From positions 992,001-1,056,000 of the forward strand of contig CAKKTE020000093.1 of NCBI GenBank assembly GCA_920105625.2: a stretch of DNA of 64,000 nt, read 5' to 3'. Positions 11,695 through 24,059 of this stretch are shown in pieces. Source of the stretch: Clusia tigrina. Its lineage: Eukaryota > Arthropoda > Insecta > Diptera > Clusiidae. The notes under the pieces were generated by a model. The model ran no database searches, was not told where the DNA came from, and was given only the letters and a program-made list of their open reading frames with translations. Position 1 is the stretch's first letter. Each line of letters opens with the position of its first letter. A program made the position numbers and the translations under genes.

Positions 11695-11698
11695 CCCC

Positions 11699-14400
11699 TT
11701 AACACCCAGAATAGAAATGCGTAGGCTTTCTATTGCGGCTGGTCCTACGAGGTGTAGGTGGAGCCGGTGATGAATGAGCCACTGGATGTGGACTTACTGG
11801 CGGTGAATCAGCTTCATTAGTAGGGTCGAAAATACTATGATCACAGAATGTTAATAAGTCCTCTGTAGCTGGACTTCCACAGTTGGCATCGTTCTATGAT
11901 GCTATACGAAGCTGATCTTGATGACGCTTGACGACCCGGGAGTCGCTCAGACGGACAGTGTATGATGTAGGCCCAGTTTGATCAAACACTTGTCCCTCGA
12001 TCCATTTTGGCCCAGCGGCATAGTTACGGGCCCACACTCGATTACCTGAAATGAAAGATTTGTTGCTGGTAGGCTCGGTCAGCTTGCCGAAAGTGATTTC
12101 CTGTGGTTGTATTTTGTCGAAATACGATTTAAGCTGTCGGTTAATGAGCAGCTCTGCGTGATGTGTTGGTTGAACACGAATCTAGCCAAATTGAGATCTA
12201 TGTTTCGTTCCAGCTTCTTCAAGTAGTTCTTCGTGGATTGAACCATTCGTTCTGCGTGCCCTTTTGTTGCCGGATGAAATGGAGCAGAGCGTATGTGGCG
12301 AATTGAATTGTTCTCCATGAATTCCTTGAATTCTGCAGATGTGAATGCTGTGCCATTGTCCGACACTATCTCATCAGGAAGACCATGAGTGGCAGCCAGT
12401 TGTTGAAGGAAATTGACCGCGGCTCCCGTAGATGTAGACGGAACAACTGCGACCTCCAACCATTTGGAGAAAGAATCGACTACCAAGAAGAAAGTTTTGC
12501 CTTGAAAAGGGCCGGCAAAGTCGATGTGTAAACGAGACCACGGAGTCCTAGCCGACTCCCAATGGTGTGATTCAGTTTTCGATTCCTCGTTCCTATTCTG
12601 TTGACACGGAATGCACTTCTTCCCAGTATGCTCAATTTCAGCATCAATGTGGGGCCACCATACATAACTGCGAGCCATTGATTTCATCTTGACGTTTCCT
12701 GGATGAGGCGCGTGAAGTGCTCGCAGAATAGATGCTCGAGCCGGTGGTGGAATAACTGCAAGGTTTCCCCACACGAGAACTCCTATTTTCAGAGTTCATC
12801 TCGGCGGCAATAGAACGGATATAGGCTGCTTGAACGCTCAATTTTGGTGCTAGACCATCCCCTTAACACCCAGTTCAAAACTTTGGAGGGATCCTGATCC
12901 TTCGAAGTTTGGTACGCAATTTGTTGTGCCTTTATGACTGAATCGGCTGATAATTCAATCATGAGAACATCTTGGGATGATGTTGACTTAGTTGTTGCCG
13001 CGATAGGACAGCGCCTCCAAAAGTCTGCATTGCCAATTTTTGCTCCAGCGCGATGTATGAGGTTAAAATCGTATGCGTTGAGAAATATTGATCGGCGTAG
13101 CATTGTGTTCGAAATTACATAAGGAGCTGCTGTTCTTGTAGGAAGATTCCTAATAAAGGGCGGTGATCAGTGACGAGTGTAAACGATCGACCATAAAGGT
13201 AGTTGTGGAATTTTTTAACTCCTGAGACGAGCGCTACTGCTTCTCTATCTATTTGTGCATAGTTGCGTTCTGCTTTGGACAGTGTTCGTGCGTAGAATGC
13301 GATTGGCTCTCCGATCCATCTGATAATTTATGGCTGAGGACTGCTCGGAGTCCATATGGCGATGCGTCACATATTAGTACTAGTGGCAACTGCGCGGCGT
13401 AGTGACTAACACGTCGTCTGATGTGATAAGTTTCTTTAGTTTGCAGAAAGCAATGTCGTGCTCTTTCTGCCAAGTCCAGTGAGCGTTTTTATCCAAAAGG
13501 CGGTGCAAAGGTTCTGCAACTGTTGCCTTGTGCGGCAAAAACGCATGGTAGAAGTTGAGTAGACCCAGAAAAGCTTGAAGCTGCTTTTTGTCCTTGGGTG
13601 TTGGTGCATCACTGATTGCATTGACCTTTTCCGCAGATGGCCGTATACCAAAAGCGTCGACTTTGAAGCCCAGAAATTCTACGGATGGTACACCAAATTG
13701 ACATTTGTCTTTGCGTAAGCGTAGACCAGCTTTATCGAATCGTGACAATAATTCGTTTAGCCTGGAAACCAGCTCTTCCTCTGTTTTGCCCATGATCACT
13801 ATATCGTCGAAGTACGGCAGAACGCCAGGAATGTTCTGTAGAGTACCCTCGATACAGCTTTGAAATATGCCAGGAGCTGATGCTATACCAAAATGAAGTC
13901 TGGTCACCTTGAACGCACCCTTGTGCGTGGAAATAGTTTGAACGTTCGTCGACTACTAGCTGCTGGTACGCTTGTGCCAAGTCGATTTTTGCAAATATTG
14001 ATCCTCCTTCAATTGATGCTAACAGTGTACTGACTGCAGGTATTTGGTGGCAGTGTGGTTTGAATGCCTGATTTAACGTTGATTTATAATCGCCACAAAT
14101 TCTGATTGATCCGTCCTTCTTCACAACTGGTACTATTGGAGTTGACCAATCGGCGTACTCCACTGGCTCCAAAATACCTTGACTGCATAAACGGTTGATT
14201 TCGTCCTCGACGAGATCTTTGATGGCAAATGGAATGCGGCGTGGTGGAAGTTTGACTGGCGGCACGGCCTCATTGATATGCAGCGATACTGGAGGCCCCG
14301 TATAGCGACCAAGTTCTGACGAAAATAAGTGTGAGAATTTTCCCAGAACGGTCTTAATGTTGACCCCGCTGTCGATGGCAAACACGCCTTCTATGCGTAT
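11699..14400 (-). pseudogene. pol: pol of element C: RT, RNase H, integrase
   Basis: The order on the minus strand is as follows. RT N-terminal block about 14,385-13,950; CGDYKSTLNQ near 14,095; YFDDI at about 13,814-13,800. RNase H has LICDASPYGL near 13,375. Integrase has the H...H and C-x2-C zinc site near 12,710-12,600, first D in LHIDFAGPF near 12,525, second in VSDNGTAF near 12,360 and E in GHAERM near 12,260. After a frame change the C-terminal region includes a WIEGQVF / TGPTSYTVR block near 11,990 and ends at 11,699. Frame changes occur near 13,900, 13,440, 12,800 and 12,090. Confidence 0.87.
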
Positions 14401-14580
14401 GCCCAGGGCGTCAAACTAATTGCATCCCACTAGATTTGAGCTGCTCACGTCAGCGATGATGAGCGGCAGATTTTCAATTTTACGACGATTGTAACAAATT
14501 GAAACATCAATAATCCCCTTGATTGGGATTTGTTGTCGTTGATAGTCACTAAGGTCCAAGTCGCACTTCAAAAGATCTGG

Positions 14581-15479
14581 CTATTTGGTTGACCAGATGT
14601 GATTGAACGTACTTTCTGTCATGATAGTAACTGGCGCATCTGAATCCACATCGAATGAACAAGAGCGCCCGTTGATTAGCACTGAAATGGACTTCTTCTG
14701 GTTGACCACTGGAACTATTTGATTGATGGATCCTCCACGAGGTGATCGATGATTCTGTGCACCTTGGTGTGCCTGTTTTGAGCTCGATGTCGGTATGAAC
14801 GACCTTGAGGATTGCGCGCTACGACACGCGCGCTGTAGATGACCCTTGCGGCCACATGCATGGCATCCACTTTCACGATGTGGGCACTGCACGCGGTTAT
14901 GTTGACCGCCGCAGCCGCCACATGTAGGCCGTTTGTTATAGTTTCTGTCGTTACTGTTATTGCGCTGATTAAACCAATGTGAACGACCCGACTTGATGGC
15001 CAGTACAGATGGAGATTCGCTGGAGTGTCTGATGGCCATTGCGCTGAGTGCTGCTGCCTCGCTAGACATAGCACGCTCGATGACTCGTTGCACTGTTAAC
15101 TCAGTTTCGGCCAGAAAACTTTTCTGCAGCCCCTCGTCCTTCATGCCGCACACAAAACGGTTTCGTAGCATGCGATCCAGCGCCGTACCAAATTTGCAGT
15201 CTACTGCCAACGTACGCAACGCTGCCATAAAGCAGCTGACGGACTCGCCCGCGTGTTGATCACGCTTGTGGAAATGAAAAAATGCAGCAATCTCCGATGG
15301 CCGAGGAGAAAGAAGATCGGCCAATATCTTGTATATTTGACCTAGTGTGTCAAAAAACGGGTTTGGACTTAAGAGTGGATTCTGGTACCTAAAAGGGTGT
15401 AGAATAAGATGAAATGAGTTAGATTTCTGATAAAAATTTATTTACCTTACCCCATAAAAACTGGTTGCGGCTTAAGCAT
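14581..15479 (-). pseudogene. gag: gag-protease of element C with two zinc knuckles and a possible small intron
   Basis: The capsid C-terminal part reads ILADLLSPRPSEIAAFFHFH (from about 15,340), typical of this lineage. Two knuckles follow, C-x2-C-x3-H-x4-C near 14,925 and C-x2-C-x4-H-x4-C near 14,865. The protease motif is DVDSDAP near 14,640; the expected glycine after DS is Asp, so the active site looks damaged. Coding extends upstream to an AG at 15,390-15,389 that can splice to a donor at 15,450, reaching ATG at 15,479. This would make a Gag about 150 residues shorter at the N-terminus than usual, so a deletion is the simpler reading. Confidence 0.7.
15389..15450 (-). other. possible intron or chance splice pair at the gag 5' end of element C
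   Basis: The minus strand reads ATGGG|GTAAGG at 15,455-15,445 and CTACACCCTTTTAG|G at the other side, with 62 bp between. Removal keeps the gag frame open to ATG at 15,479. Unspliced, the same frame meets TAA immediately. This is seen in sequence only. Confidence 0.4.
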
Positions 15480-15950
15480 CAAGTATCGAGATCATAACAA
15501 ACACAGCAGAAACAATAGCAAAAGTATTGTCACACTAAAAGCGAAAAAAAACGTCACTACATAGGCATGACGTCACCAAAGTCGGCACCCAATCATAACT
15601 AACCATACCAAATCGCATCTCCCAACTGAAGGTGTGTTCACAGTGATAATGCGTTATGAAACTTTAAATGCGTTTTTCTCAAAACTTCATTTTCACATAC
15701 TAGGTCCCTTTTCTCGGAGAAGGTCACATATATGTGGTGTCTGCAATTATGTGCAAGGCACCAGCGTTTGTGCATACTTAGGGCAAATTAATGCTTTCGA
15801 CCGCACGTGTAAGGAAATGCTGATGAGGCTTCACACGCTGTATATCCGTTCGTCGGGTATACTGCTTATTCAGCTTTCAAGAGCAGGCATTGGTAATGCG
15901 AATTGCTGATTGGACATTTGCGTTGGAGCAGGTACAAACACCAAGTACTA
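15480..15950. other. 470-bp stretch without recognisable gene
   Basis: Neither strand shows a protein motif I recognise, and no LTR matching 11,495-11,694 is present. It may hold the damaged 5' end of element C or unrelated filler between elements C and E. Confidence 0.5.
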
Positions 15951-15953
15951 TCT

Positions 15954-16295
15954 ACCGTCTAAATACTGACCTTTCTGGTGTTCCAGTTTCGGACCTGTTA
16001 ATTGGTGTCAGTTGGTCAAGCCAACTGACCTACTCTACTGTAAAAGTGTCGACGGTGCATTCTAAATTCTAAATTCCAAGACCCTTCGTCGAGTCGACTG
16101 CGGAACTGTAACACCCTAAAAGTTTACATAATAATTAATACATAGATTCTGGTTGTTTACAATACTCGCACCCTAAAAATGTGTGCTTTCTTAAGTAACT
16201 TAATTGTGTAAAGCTAACCACACTAAATGTGTAGTGTCTGTTAGGAGTTGGTGCTGTGAGTCAACTACGCGCAGGTAACTTGATTCTAACTCACA
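15954..16295 (-). repeat. reversed, truncated LTR related to the LTR at 22,884-23,286
   Basis: The reverse complement begins TGTGAGTTAGAATCAAG and shares long blocks with the later LTR: GCGTAGTTGACTCACAGCAC, TTTTTAGGGTG, ATGTAAACTTTTAGGGTGT and GGTCAGTTGGCTTGA. Similarity ends near 15,954, so roughly the last 60 bases are missing. Sequence upstream of its TGTGAG differs from the purine tract of element E, so this is a separate insertion or rearranged piece, not the 5' LTR of E. Confidence 0.78.
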
Positions 16296-16394
16296 ACAAC
16301 AGAGGTAAACTCTGCTGACATCCGTAGCTGTCTCAGCACAAAAAAAAAATTTTCACAATACTATTTACTTGATCAGTGCAAGTGAAAGAAGAAT

Positions 16395-16665
16395 TAATAG
16401 GAAAGCCCTAACTACATGATCTTTCAACGAACTTCAGCTGTGCGCCATCAATTGATATTAAAGAAAGTTTGTCCAATTCTAGTTTCTTCTTCGAGAGTGG
16501 CAAAACATAGGACTTTAACGGATTTAGGAAAAGTCCATTTCTTTTTGACCAATCAAATATAGAATTTAGATCTTCATTCATTTTAAGACACAAGTCATCA
16601 ATATACTCCATGCGCCGAGAAAGATAAACCTGTGGGTCATCAGCATATGCCTGTATATTTACGTA
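16395..16665 (-). pseudogene. non-LTR retrotransposon RT fragment
   Basis: The minus strand encodes a YADD active-site motif (16,647-16,636, in AYADDPQVYLS) followed by a DLNSIFDWSKRNGLFLNPLKS block, the usual spacing in jockey/CR1-type RTs. Coding stops at 16,408. It lies between the reversed LTR fragment and element E, and its flanks are lost. Confidence 0.7.
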
Positions 16666-16677
16666 TTAACACACCGA

Positions 16678-19600
16678 GAAAATGTCATTCCAGCGGCCCA
16701 GTCGAGGCCAGTAGACTGGAAAGCCAAAAGAAAGGAAGTAATAATTAGGCCGCAAGTACGTGTGACTAGTAATGTAGAAACTACAGTCCAGGAGAAGGAG
16801 GAGCAAGAGGCTCCCAAATATCACGAAGAGTTAGGAAGTGGATACGCGTCCATGTTGGGAACAAAAGGACATTGTTGCGTTATGAGCAGGATAGGTGATG
16901 CCTTCATCGAGATACCCTACGAGGAAGCAGCTAGTGGAAAGCTAGTGCTTTTGGTAGATTCAGGGGCGGACACTAGCCTCATAAAATCTAGTGTTTTACG
17001 GAAAGGGTTAGATATTAATCAAATGGACGTAAGAACGCTTAACGGGGCGTTTGGAGGGTGCATCAGGACATTGGGGTCGCTCAGAATAGGACACAGTAAA
17101 GTTAAGGGCATGAATTTTAGAGTGCACGCGGTGTAAGTGGATAGGAAAGGTATCCCGGCTGATGGGATAATTGGCCGCGATAATCTTTGGGGCCGCACCA
17201 TACTGGATGCGCTCGAGAAACAGTTATCATTTTATGATGGTGATAAGAATAGAATCCTTACTGTTCCATTAAAGTCATGGCGGGAAGAATTGTATGGAGG
17301 TAGTAAATGCAAGGTCAACCAGAGTAGTTACTATGCATGTAAACACGAAACTGAGGACTCTTGTTTTGCACAAGCAGCAGCTGGCGGAGGGCGTATATAT
17401 GGGAGAAACCATAACGCACGTTGACAAGGGTAAGGTGTAGGCTTGCGTATTCAACGCATCAGAAAAGGAATACCTGATGGATGAGGATTTTAGGCCTAAG
17501 TTCACTAGTTACGATAATTTTAAGGAACCGAATTATAGATCTGTAAATCAGATTAAACAAGTTGATATAAGAAAAAGAATGGAGAGAGTGCTAGAATCAC
17601 TGAAGTTAGACCCAAGCGTAAATTCAGAAGAGAAGGCATCAATAGAAGCCATTTGTACGTCATTCCATGACATATTTTTGCTGGAAGGAGACCAGCTAAC
17701 GTATACACCAGAGACAGAGCATGAAATACCTACTAGAGTGGATCAACCACCGATTAACCAGAAACAGTACAGATTGCCACAAGCTCACAAAGATGAGGTA
17801 AACAGGCAAGTAGAAGGAATGTTAAAGGATAACATAATTTCACCGAGTATCTCGCCTAGGTTCTCGCCAATAATTTTAGTACCGTTTAAGAGGGGTGTGC
17901 TCAGGGTCAAAAGAAGTCGGAAGGGAGAATGGTCGTCGATTTTAGGAAATTGAACGACGCCACTATCAAGCAGGTGTTCCCGATACCAAGGATAGAAGAA
18001 ATTCTGGATCAATTGGGACACAGTAGATATTTTTCTACACTTGATTTAGCGAGTGGCTACCACCAATTTCTGGTGGATACACAAGATATGCAGAAAACCG
18101 CGTTCAGCACCTGTTTAGGGCATTACGAGTTTAACAGAAAGCCGTTTGGATTAACAGGAGCACCGGCTACCTTCCAACGGCTAATGAACCATGTGCTAAC
18201 AAGCTTGCAAGGGTTAGATTGTTTTGTGTATCTGGATGATATTGTAATTTATGGGAAGAACTTGCAGCAGCATTCGCAACGCTTGTGCAAGGTGCTCCAG
18301 AAATTACGAGAGCACAATTTGAAATTGAGCACGGAAAAATGTCAATTTTTGCGAAGAGAAGTGGTTTATTTAGGCCATCGTTGCTCAGAGGCAGGAGCAC
18401 TGCCTGACCCGCAGAAGGTGGAATGCGTTAAAAATTCAGCGATTCCGAGAAATAGAAAGGAAGTGCAAGCATTCCTAGGACGAGTGAACTATTATAGGAA
18501 TTTCGTGGAAGGACTAGCCGGAATTGCGTTGCCAGTGAATAAGTTGCTACGAAAAGAAGCAAAGTTCGAATGGACAGAGAGCTGTCAGCAAGCATTCGAG
18601 AGGCTAAAAGAAAAAATTAGCTCGCCACCGATCTTGGCGTCCCCCGACTTTGAGCAAACTTTTTTGTTGACCACTGATGCTAGCAATGAAGCATTAGGGG
18701 CAGTATTGTCACAAGGGGAAGTCGGTAATGACTGACCAATAGCATTCGCAAGCAGGGCGCTTAGCGATACGGAGAAAAATACTCCACAATAGAGAAGGAA
18801 TTCCTAGCCATAGTGTGGGCTACGAAGAATTTTAGGGCATATCTGCTAGGACGCCCATTTAAAATATATACTGATCACCAGCCGTTGAGAGGCATAGCCA
18901 ATTTGAAAGACCAAACGTCTAGGCTAGCCAGGTTCAGACACAAATTGTCTGAGTATGATTTTGAAATCATATACAAACCTGGGAAAAAGAATCTGAATGC
19001 GGACGCACTCAGCAGAGTACCGCAGGCACAGAAGGCATCAGTAGTGCAAACGAGGGCCAAAGCAAGGTCGGATAAGGAGAAGGCCGAGAGAATGAAAGAA
19101 AATAAAATTGATGCGACAAGAGATGATAGCAATGCGCGTTTCGATGCCAATGAACAAACAGCCAGTAATGTGGAATGGCTGGAGGATAAAAAAGATATCC
19201 AGGCTGTGTTAAAGGGTTTCCATGATTCACCTCTAGATGGACACCAGCGATTCTGGAAAACCCATGACAGAATTAGGCGATAATTAGGCGAGTATACGGA
19301 TGGAAAGGTATGCTCCGAGATATAAAAAAATATGTAAAGAGTTGCCCAAAATGCCAGGCCAACGAGAGTTCAAGGCTAACAAACATGCCAATGGTGTTAA
19401 TTGACACACATTTGATTAAGTTCATATGGATATTGTAGGTATTTTAACTGAGACAGCTTCAGGAAATAAATACATCTTGACGTTCCAAGACGATTTCTCA
19501 AAGCATATGGCGTGCGTGACTATACCCGATGCTGAAACAAGTACGGTGGCCAAGGCATTCTTTGACGAAATTATAGCACGGTACAACATACCTAAGGTCT

Positions 19601-20229
19601 TGATAACCGACAATGGTTCAAATTTTATATCAAAACTATTCTCAGAAACGTGTAAAATGCTGGGAATCAAGAAATTGCATATAACACGGTATCATCCCCA
19701 GGCGAATGGCTCATTGGAGCGTAGTCATCGACCTCTGGCCGAGTACTTGCGCAGTTTTGCCAAGGAAGACGAATCGAATTGGGATCAATGGTTGACTACT
19801 GCAATGCATGTACACAATAATACTGTGCATGTATCAACGAAGCAAACTCCGTTTAGAACACTTTACGGGTTTGATTTCAACATGCCAACAAATCTGAAGC
19901 GCAAATCTGCGCCAGTATACAATGCTGATGATCCCAATAAACTGCAAAAAAAAGCGAGCGCACGAGTTGGTTAGAGAAAACCAGGATTGTGCTAAACGAG
20001 TAGCCAGGGAAGCCTATAACAAGGTACTAAACCCAGTAATCTTTCATGTGGGTGACCAGGTACTAATGAAGAATTAGGCTAGAAGAAACAAATTCTCACC
20101 TGTTTGGATAGGTCCGTATATAGTAGGAGAGATCCGCAGCCCAGTTACAACAGTAGTAACAATTAAGGGCAAGCATAAAATGCTACACAATAATTTATTG
20201 AAATTGTTCCACATGAGACCACACAACTA
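16678..20229 (+). pseudogene. pol: pol of element E: protease, RT, RNase H, integrase
   Basis: Protease: LLVDSGADTSLIK near 16,950, with an in-frame stop at 17,134-17,136 and GIIGRDNL beyond. RT: VVDFRKLND at 17,932, YFSTLDLASGYHQ near 18,030, catalytic YLDD near 18,229-18,240. RNase H: TTDASNEALG near 18,672 and DHQPLRG near 18,873. After NADALSR (about 19,000), integrase has H...H near 19,222-19,243, C-x2-C near 19,345, first D in MDIVG (19,426), second in ITDNGSNF near 19,605 and E in SLERSH near 19,712. A basic C-terminus ends at 20,229. Breaks occur near 17,424, 17,930, 18,735, 19,283 and 19,972. Confidence 0.9.
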
Positions 20230-20787
20230 AAGACAACAAGTGTAAAAACAATAATAACAATTTTAAACATGTACGTGTGTATATCAAATAACACACACAG
20301 CTCCGATTTTCAAAGTCAATGCTAGTAGAAGTGTGCCACTTAATCTCGGGCGAATAAAATTGACATAATGAAAATATGCTTATTAGGCACTGTAGCCGAA
20401 TGAAGCACCGTAGAGAAAAATATATATTTTTTTAATATTAAATAATAATGCAACAAAAAATCATAAGACAGTCGTGGGTTAGTAATATAAAACTTAAAAT
20501 ATATACATACATACATATTGCAGTTTATGAACTGAAATTCGACGCGTAAGCGTTAACGCCAGGCAACGGAACCGCTGGTGAAGTAAGTATATATATGTAT
20601 ATATGTGTATAGGATACAGAGTGAATGTACGAACATATATTTAAAAAAAGAGTAAGTATATACTCGTAGAGACATACGAAGGGAAAATTTGGAATCTGCA
20701 GATATTTACATACAGCAGCAGGCGATATGTAAGTATATATAGGTTTTTCGGTTTATCGCTTATGAAATTAGCGTGTGGGGAATTGAA

Positions 20788-20884
<97 letters not shown>

Positions 20885-22883
20885 GAATTAGAACAATGTA
20901 TTTAGCTTACCATAACAAATTAGGTAATAACGGTAGGATTGACAGCAAGGATGCCAACATTTTAACGGTGGCAATTAATTATAAAATTCCTTGGATGTAT
21001 GTATGTATTCATGTAAGAACAGGTTACATGATGTAGGGAAATACAATTGTTAATGGATATTTACATACCAGGCTTTAATTTAAATATATAGAGTAGTATA
21101 TGCAATGAAAAGTTCAGTCATGCAATGGACAATTTTTTCACATGAGCGGGTTTATCTTTTATATACTTGCGTAAGATGGGCAACTAGTTTTGCCCAGAAT
21201 TGATATAAATATATATATATATATATTTTTTGGGCGGCATGTAATTTAATATAGTAAATAATTGTTATGTCTGAATCAAATTATTATAAAATGTATGATG
21301 AGACGAATTTAAATTTTGAATGCCGCTAACAATTTAAAGAAAATTTTATCATAGTTAATTAATAATATTTGTAAAGAAAATTGTTTTTATTACTTATTCA
21401 TAATTTAGTTATTTAGATAAACGATATATAAATTTAAATAATACATAAAATTTACTATTTTCGTTAGCAAGCATATTAAAAATGAAATAAATGTAATAGC
21501 CAGTAAGAATAATTAAAACTCGGCAAGTCCGATACATGTATAAAAGTATGGTTTTTAGGTATTCAGGGTTTGTGAACAGACATGGACATCTGGATGGTTC
21601 AATTTTGTGCAGCATGAACCGGGAAGAGACTTCCTGCGTCAAAGGCAGAGTAAGAGATTAACCAACATCCAGGAGACCGATAGATGAAACGCAAGAGCAG
21701 CGAACAAAAATCCGACTGGATAAAAGAAGTGATAAGGCGTAGAAGAAGGATAATCAACAAGCCGCAAAGGAATAAATACGAGGTTTGCAACGATGATGTC
21801 CCGAGATATTTTTTGGTTCAAAAAAGAGAGAAAACAAAATTAATGGGATTTCATTTTTATATGAAAGAGTGGAAGGGCTTCCAACTTCCCGTGTGCGAGA
21901 TGACTTCGATTTAAGCTTATGAAAAAATTGAGATGGTACCGGCTGAATACAAGAATCTCTATTTGACAAGTAAAAGCTGATAATACTTGAGTTTAATTGC
22001 ATAACTGACAAAATGGAATGAAAACACTAACGTGTACGTTGTCCGTATAGAAAATCCAACGTTCTGCCATTATTACCTATGTATATTGTATTATTGTCTA
22101 GAAAGAAGAAGAGATAATTTTAGCCAAAACCCGAGATTACTCCGTGATTTTAGCGAGAAACGACTACAACAACAATAACAGCCACAACTACCATCGTTCA
22201 ATTAGCTTCGCAGAATAATCTCCTGGTGCAAAAAATCATTTTAACCACGAAAAGATCGAGCATAACATAGCCAAGCTTTATCGGCTAACTTCGTAACGAT
22301 TTCTCCAATGAGAAAATTTCCACTGTCACTGACTAAGCGAATATCGAATATTTATTTTGACTTCGTCAGAAACGCATCTAGCCGCACAAGCTTGCATCAT
22401 CCTTTTACTTACCGGTCCAGAAAGAAGGGAGGGGTATGCAGAGTTTATCGAGGGATTCCACTCCGACAACCACGGCCGAAAAACTGGACCAGCACGTAGC
22501 AGAGGTCGCGGTATTGTATTAGGTTTTAGGTATAAAATAGAATTGTGTTATTGTATAGATGTTTGTATATACGCCAATGAGAAAAGCGTCAATAAAAGAC
22601 CAAATTATAAAAAGGGGAATATATAAAACAAAAATGATAGAGGAAAAAAATATACAAAATAAACGAAAACAAAGTAAGCAAAAAAAAAAAATATGGAAAA
22701 AGAGAATAAAAAAATAAAAAAGAATCCAAATAAGGCGATTTTAAGAAAAAACTATAACACATTATATGTATATATTATAGAGTTAAATCGATGCACATAA
22801 TTGTTTGCAGTGCAAGAAAAATATTGTAGAGATTTAATGAAAGTTAGTTGCACTAACTTCTTTTAGAAAGAGGGGAGTGATTT
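20230..22883 (+). other. 2.65 kb non-coding 3' region of element E
   Basis: This stretch between integrase and the 3' LTR has no recognisable env, no long hydrophobic segments and only short ORFs. One, at 21,684-21,914, gives a basic 76-residue protein I do not recognise. It contains a (TA)n microsatellite (20,789-20,881) and AT-rich tracts. It could be a decayed env/accessory region or an unusually long 3' untranslated region. Confidence 0.5.
20789..20881. repeat. (TA)n microsatellite
   Basis: About 93 bases of uninterrupted TA dinucleotides within the 3' region of element E. Confidence 0.98.
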
Positions 22884-23286
22884 TGTGAGTTAGAAACAAG
22901 CTACCTACGCGTAGTTGACTCACAGCACCGGCTCCTATTAAATTCATTAAGAGAGCACATATTTTTAGGGTGAAAATATTGTAAATTAATAGTATTTATG
23001 TATTAATTATAATGTAAACTTTTAGGGTGTCAGAGTTCCGCAGTCAAGCTAACGAAGGGCATTTAAAATGCACCGACGACACTTTTACATTCAGTAGGTC
23101 AGTTGGCTTGAGCCACTGCCACCAATAAACAATTGCGTAACTGGAACACCAGAAAAGTCAATACGTAGACTGTAATTGTTTGTTGTGAATAGTATATAAG
23201 AATTAGTATTTTAAGAATAAAGCTTCTTGTTGTTTCTAAACCAAAAGTGATGTAGTGTTTATTGAAAAGAGTGATTGAGGTTTACA
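22884..23286 (+). repeat. 3' LTR of element E
   Basis: It begins TGTGAGTTAGAAAC directly after a purine-rich tract and ends ...GGTTTACA, with TG...CA ends and 403 bp. AATAAA occurs near 23,216, before a GTTGTTTC stretch, as in LTR polyadenylation regions. A reversed relative at 15,954-16,295 confirms that the left edge is a real element boundary. Confidence 0.72.
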
Positions 23287-23700
23287 GGTACATGCGCAGG
23301 ACAAGCAGCAAGAGGACGTTCCCGACAACAACCAAATACGGTCCCCAACAGATTGGAGAGAGTGCACAGCTGATTTCAGAGTCTCAGCTTCCATGGTAGA
23401 TCGCTCAATTGCAGCCACTCTCAAGTCAATCTCTCTGAACCCTCTCTTCATGTTTGACAACTCACCAGCCATTTCACTCATCTCCTGCATCACTCGATCT
23501 TCTAGCTGTTTCACAGCTCCGTTAAGCTTAGCACCAATGCTCTCTTCTGGCTTAACAAGCCGCTCATCCCAAGCAGAATGCCCACCAGAGTCTGAGAGCC
23601 TCTTTGCACTTGCTTTTGTTGCATTTGGCGTTGAGTGCAAATTAAGCGCCAAATTTTGCTTCTCTTTCCTTTGTGCTGCCTGTCTAGTTGCCAAAGACAT
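23287..23700 (-). pseudogene. N-terminal fragment of a gag-like coiled-coil protein
   Basis: ATG at 23,700 on the minus strand starts MSLATRQAAQRKEKQ, followed by a Ser/Lys-rich stretch and a heptad-like helical segment (about residues 55-110, with LEDRVMQEMSEMAGELSNMK). The frame runs into the LTR of element E near 23,287, which cut it. Such N-termini occur in gag-like or ORF1-like proteins of insect retroelements, but I cannot assign a family. Confidence 0.4.
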
Positions 23701-24059
23701 TTTTAAAAACCAGTTTTTTTTCAATTATTTCGGACTGTTCACATAAAAAGGGCACAACCACAACAAACACCGACACTCAACTACAGATTCAAAGTTGTTT
23801 GGCAAATTATCAAACCAAATATATCTTGTAACAGTTGAAAAGCCGCGTTCAACTTGTTAGCACACAAAACTCACGTCTACTCACTATGACTCATACTCTT
23901 TAGAAAACTTTTTGTTTCCCAATAATGCTTGCTTGGAAACTCATCTTACAAATAAATTCAACTTTTCCATCCCGCATTACAAGCCGTATATGACGAATCA
24001 TCCTGATGGGACATGGTGGAACTGGTATATTAAGAAAAAATAGAAATAAAACACTATGG

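Larger units (their letters stand above)
11495..15620 (-). mobile_element. Ty3/gypsy element C (K02A2.6-like lineage), minus strand
   Basis: Read on the minus strand it gives a shortened gag with two zinc knuckles, protease, RT, RNase H, integrase and a 200-bp 3' LTR. The RT motifs (CGDYKSTLNQ, KIDLAQAY, YFDDI) are those of the lineage whose Pol proteins are often called K02A2.6-like. No matching 5' LTR is found between 15,480 and 15,950, so the 5' end is truncated or replaced, and 15,620 is only an approximate limit. It abuts the broken RT of element B. Confidence 0.85.
16678..23286 (+). mobile_element. Ty3/gypsy LTR retrotransposon E, 5' truncated
   Basis: The plus strand carries protease, RT, RNase H and integrase, then about 2.65 kb with no clear gene, a purine tract (GAAAGAGGGGAGTG near 22,866) and a 403-bp 3' LTR. 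Gag and the 5' LTR are missing; coding begins abruptly near 16,678. Frame changes are few, so this copy is less decayed than A or B. Confidence 0.85.

Noticed and set aside
11495..15950. Element C as a clean insertion inside element B
   Set aside because: The remaining RT of element B is not found on the other side and no target duplication or 5' LTR is visible, so B is truncated rather than simply interrupted.
15954..16295. 5' LTR of element E
   Set aside because: Its orientation is opposite to element E and its flanks differ, so it belongs to another insertion.
21684..21914. Basic 76-residue ORF as an env or regulatory gene
   Set aside because: No signal peptide, membrane span or known motif; mentioned only as a possible accessory ORF.
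23236..23286. Cysteine-rich C-terminus of the 23.7 kb minus-strand ORF as a possible domain
   Set aside because: This stretch is at the LTR junction of element E, so the residues are read-through of unrelated DNA.
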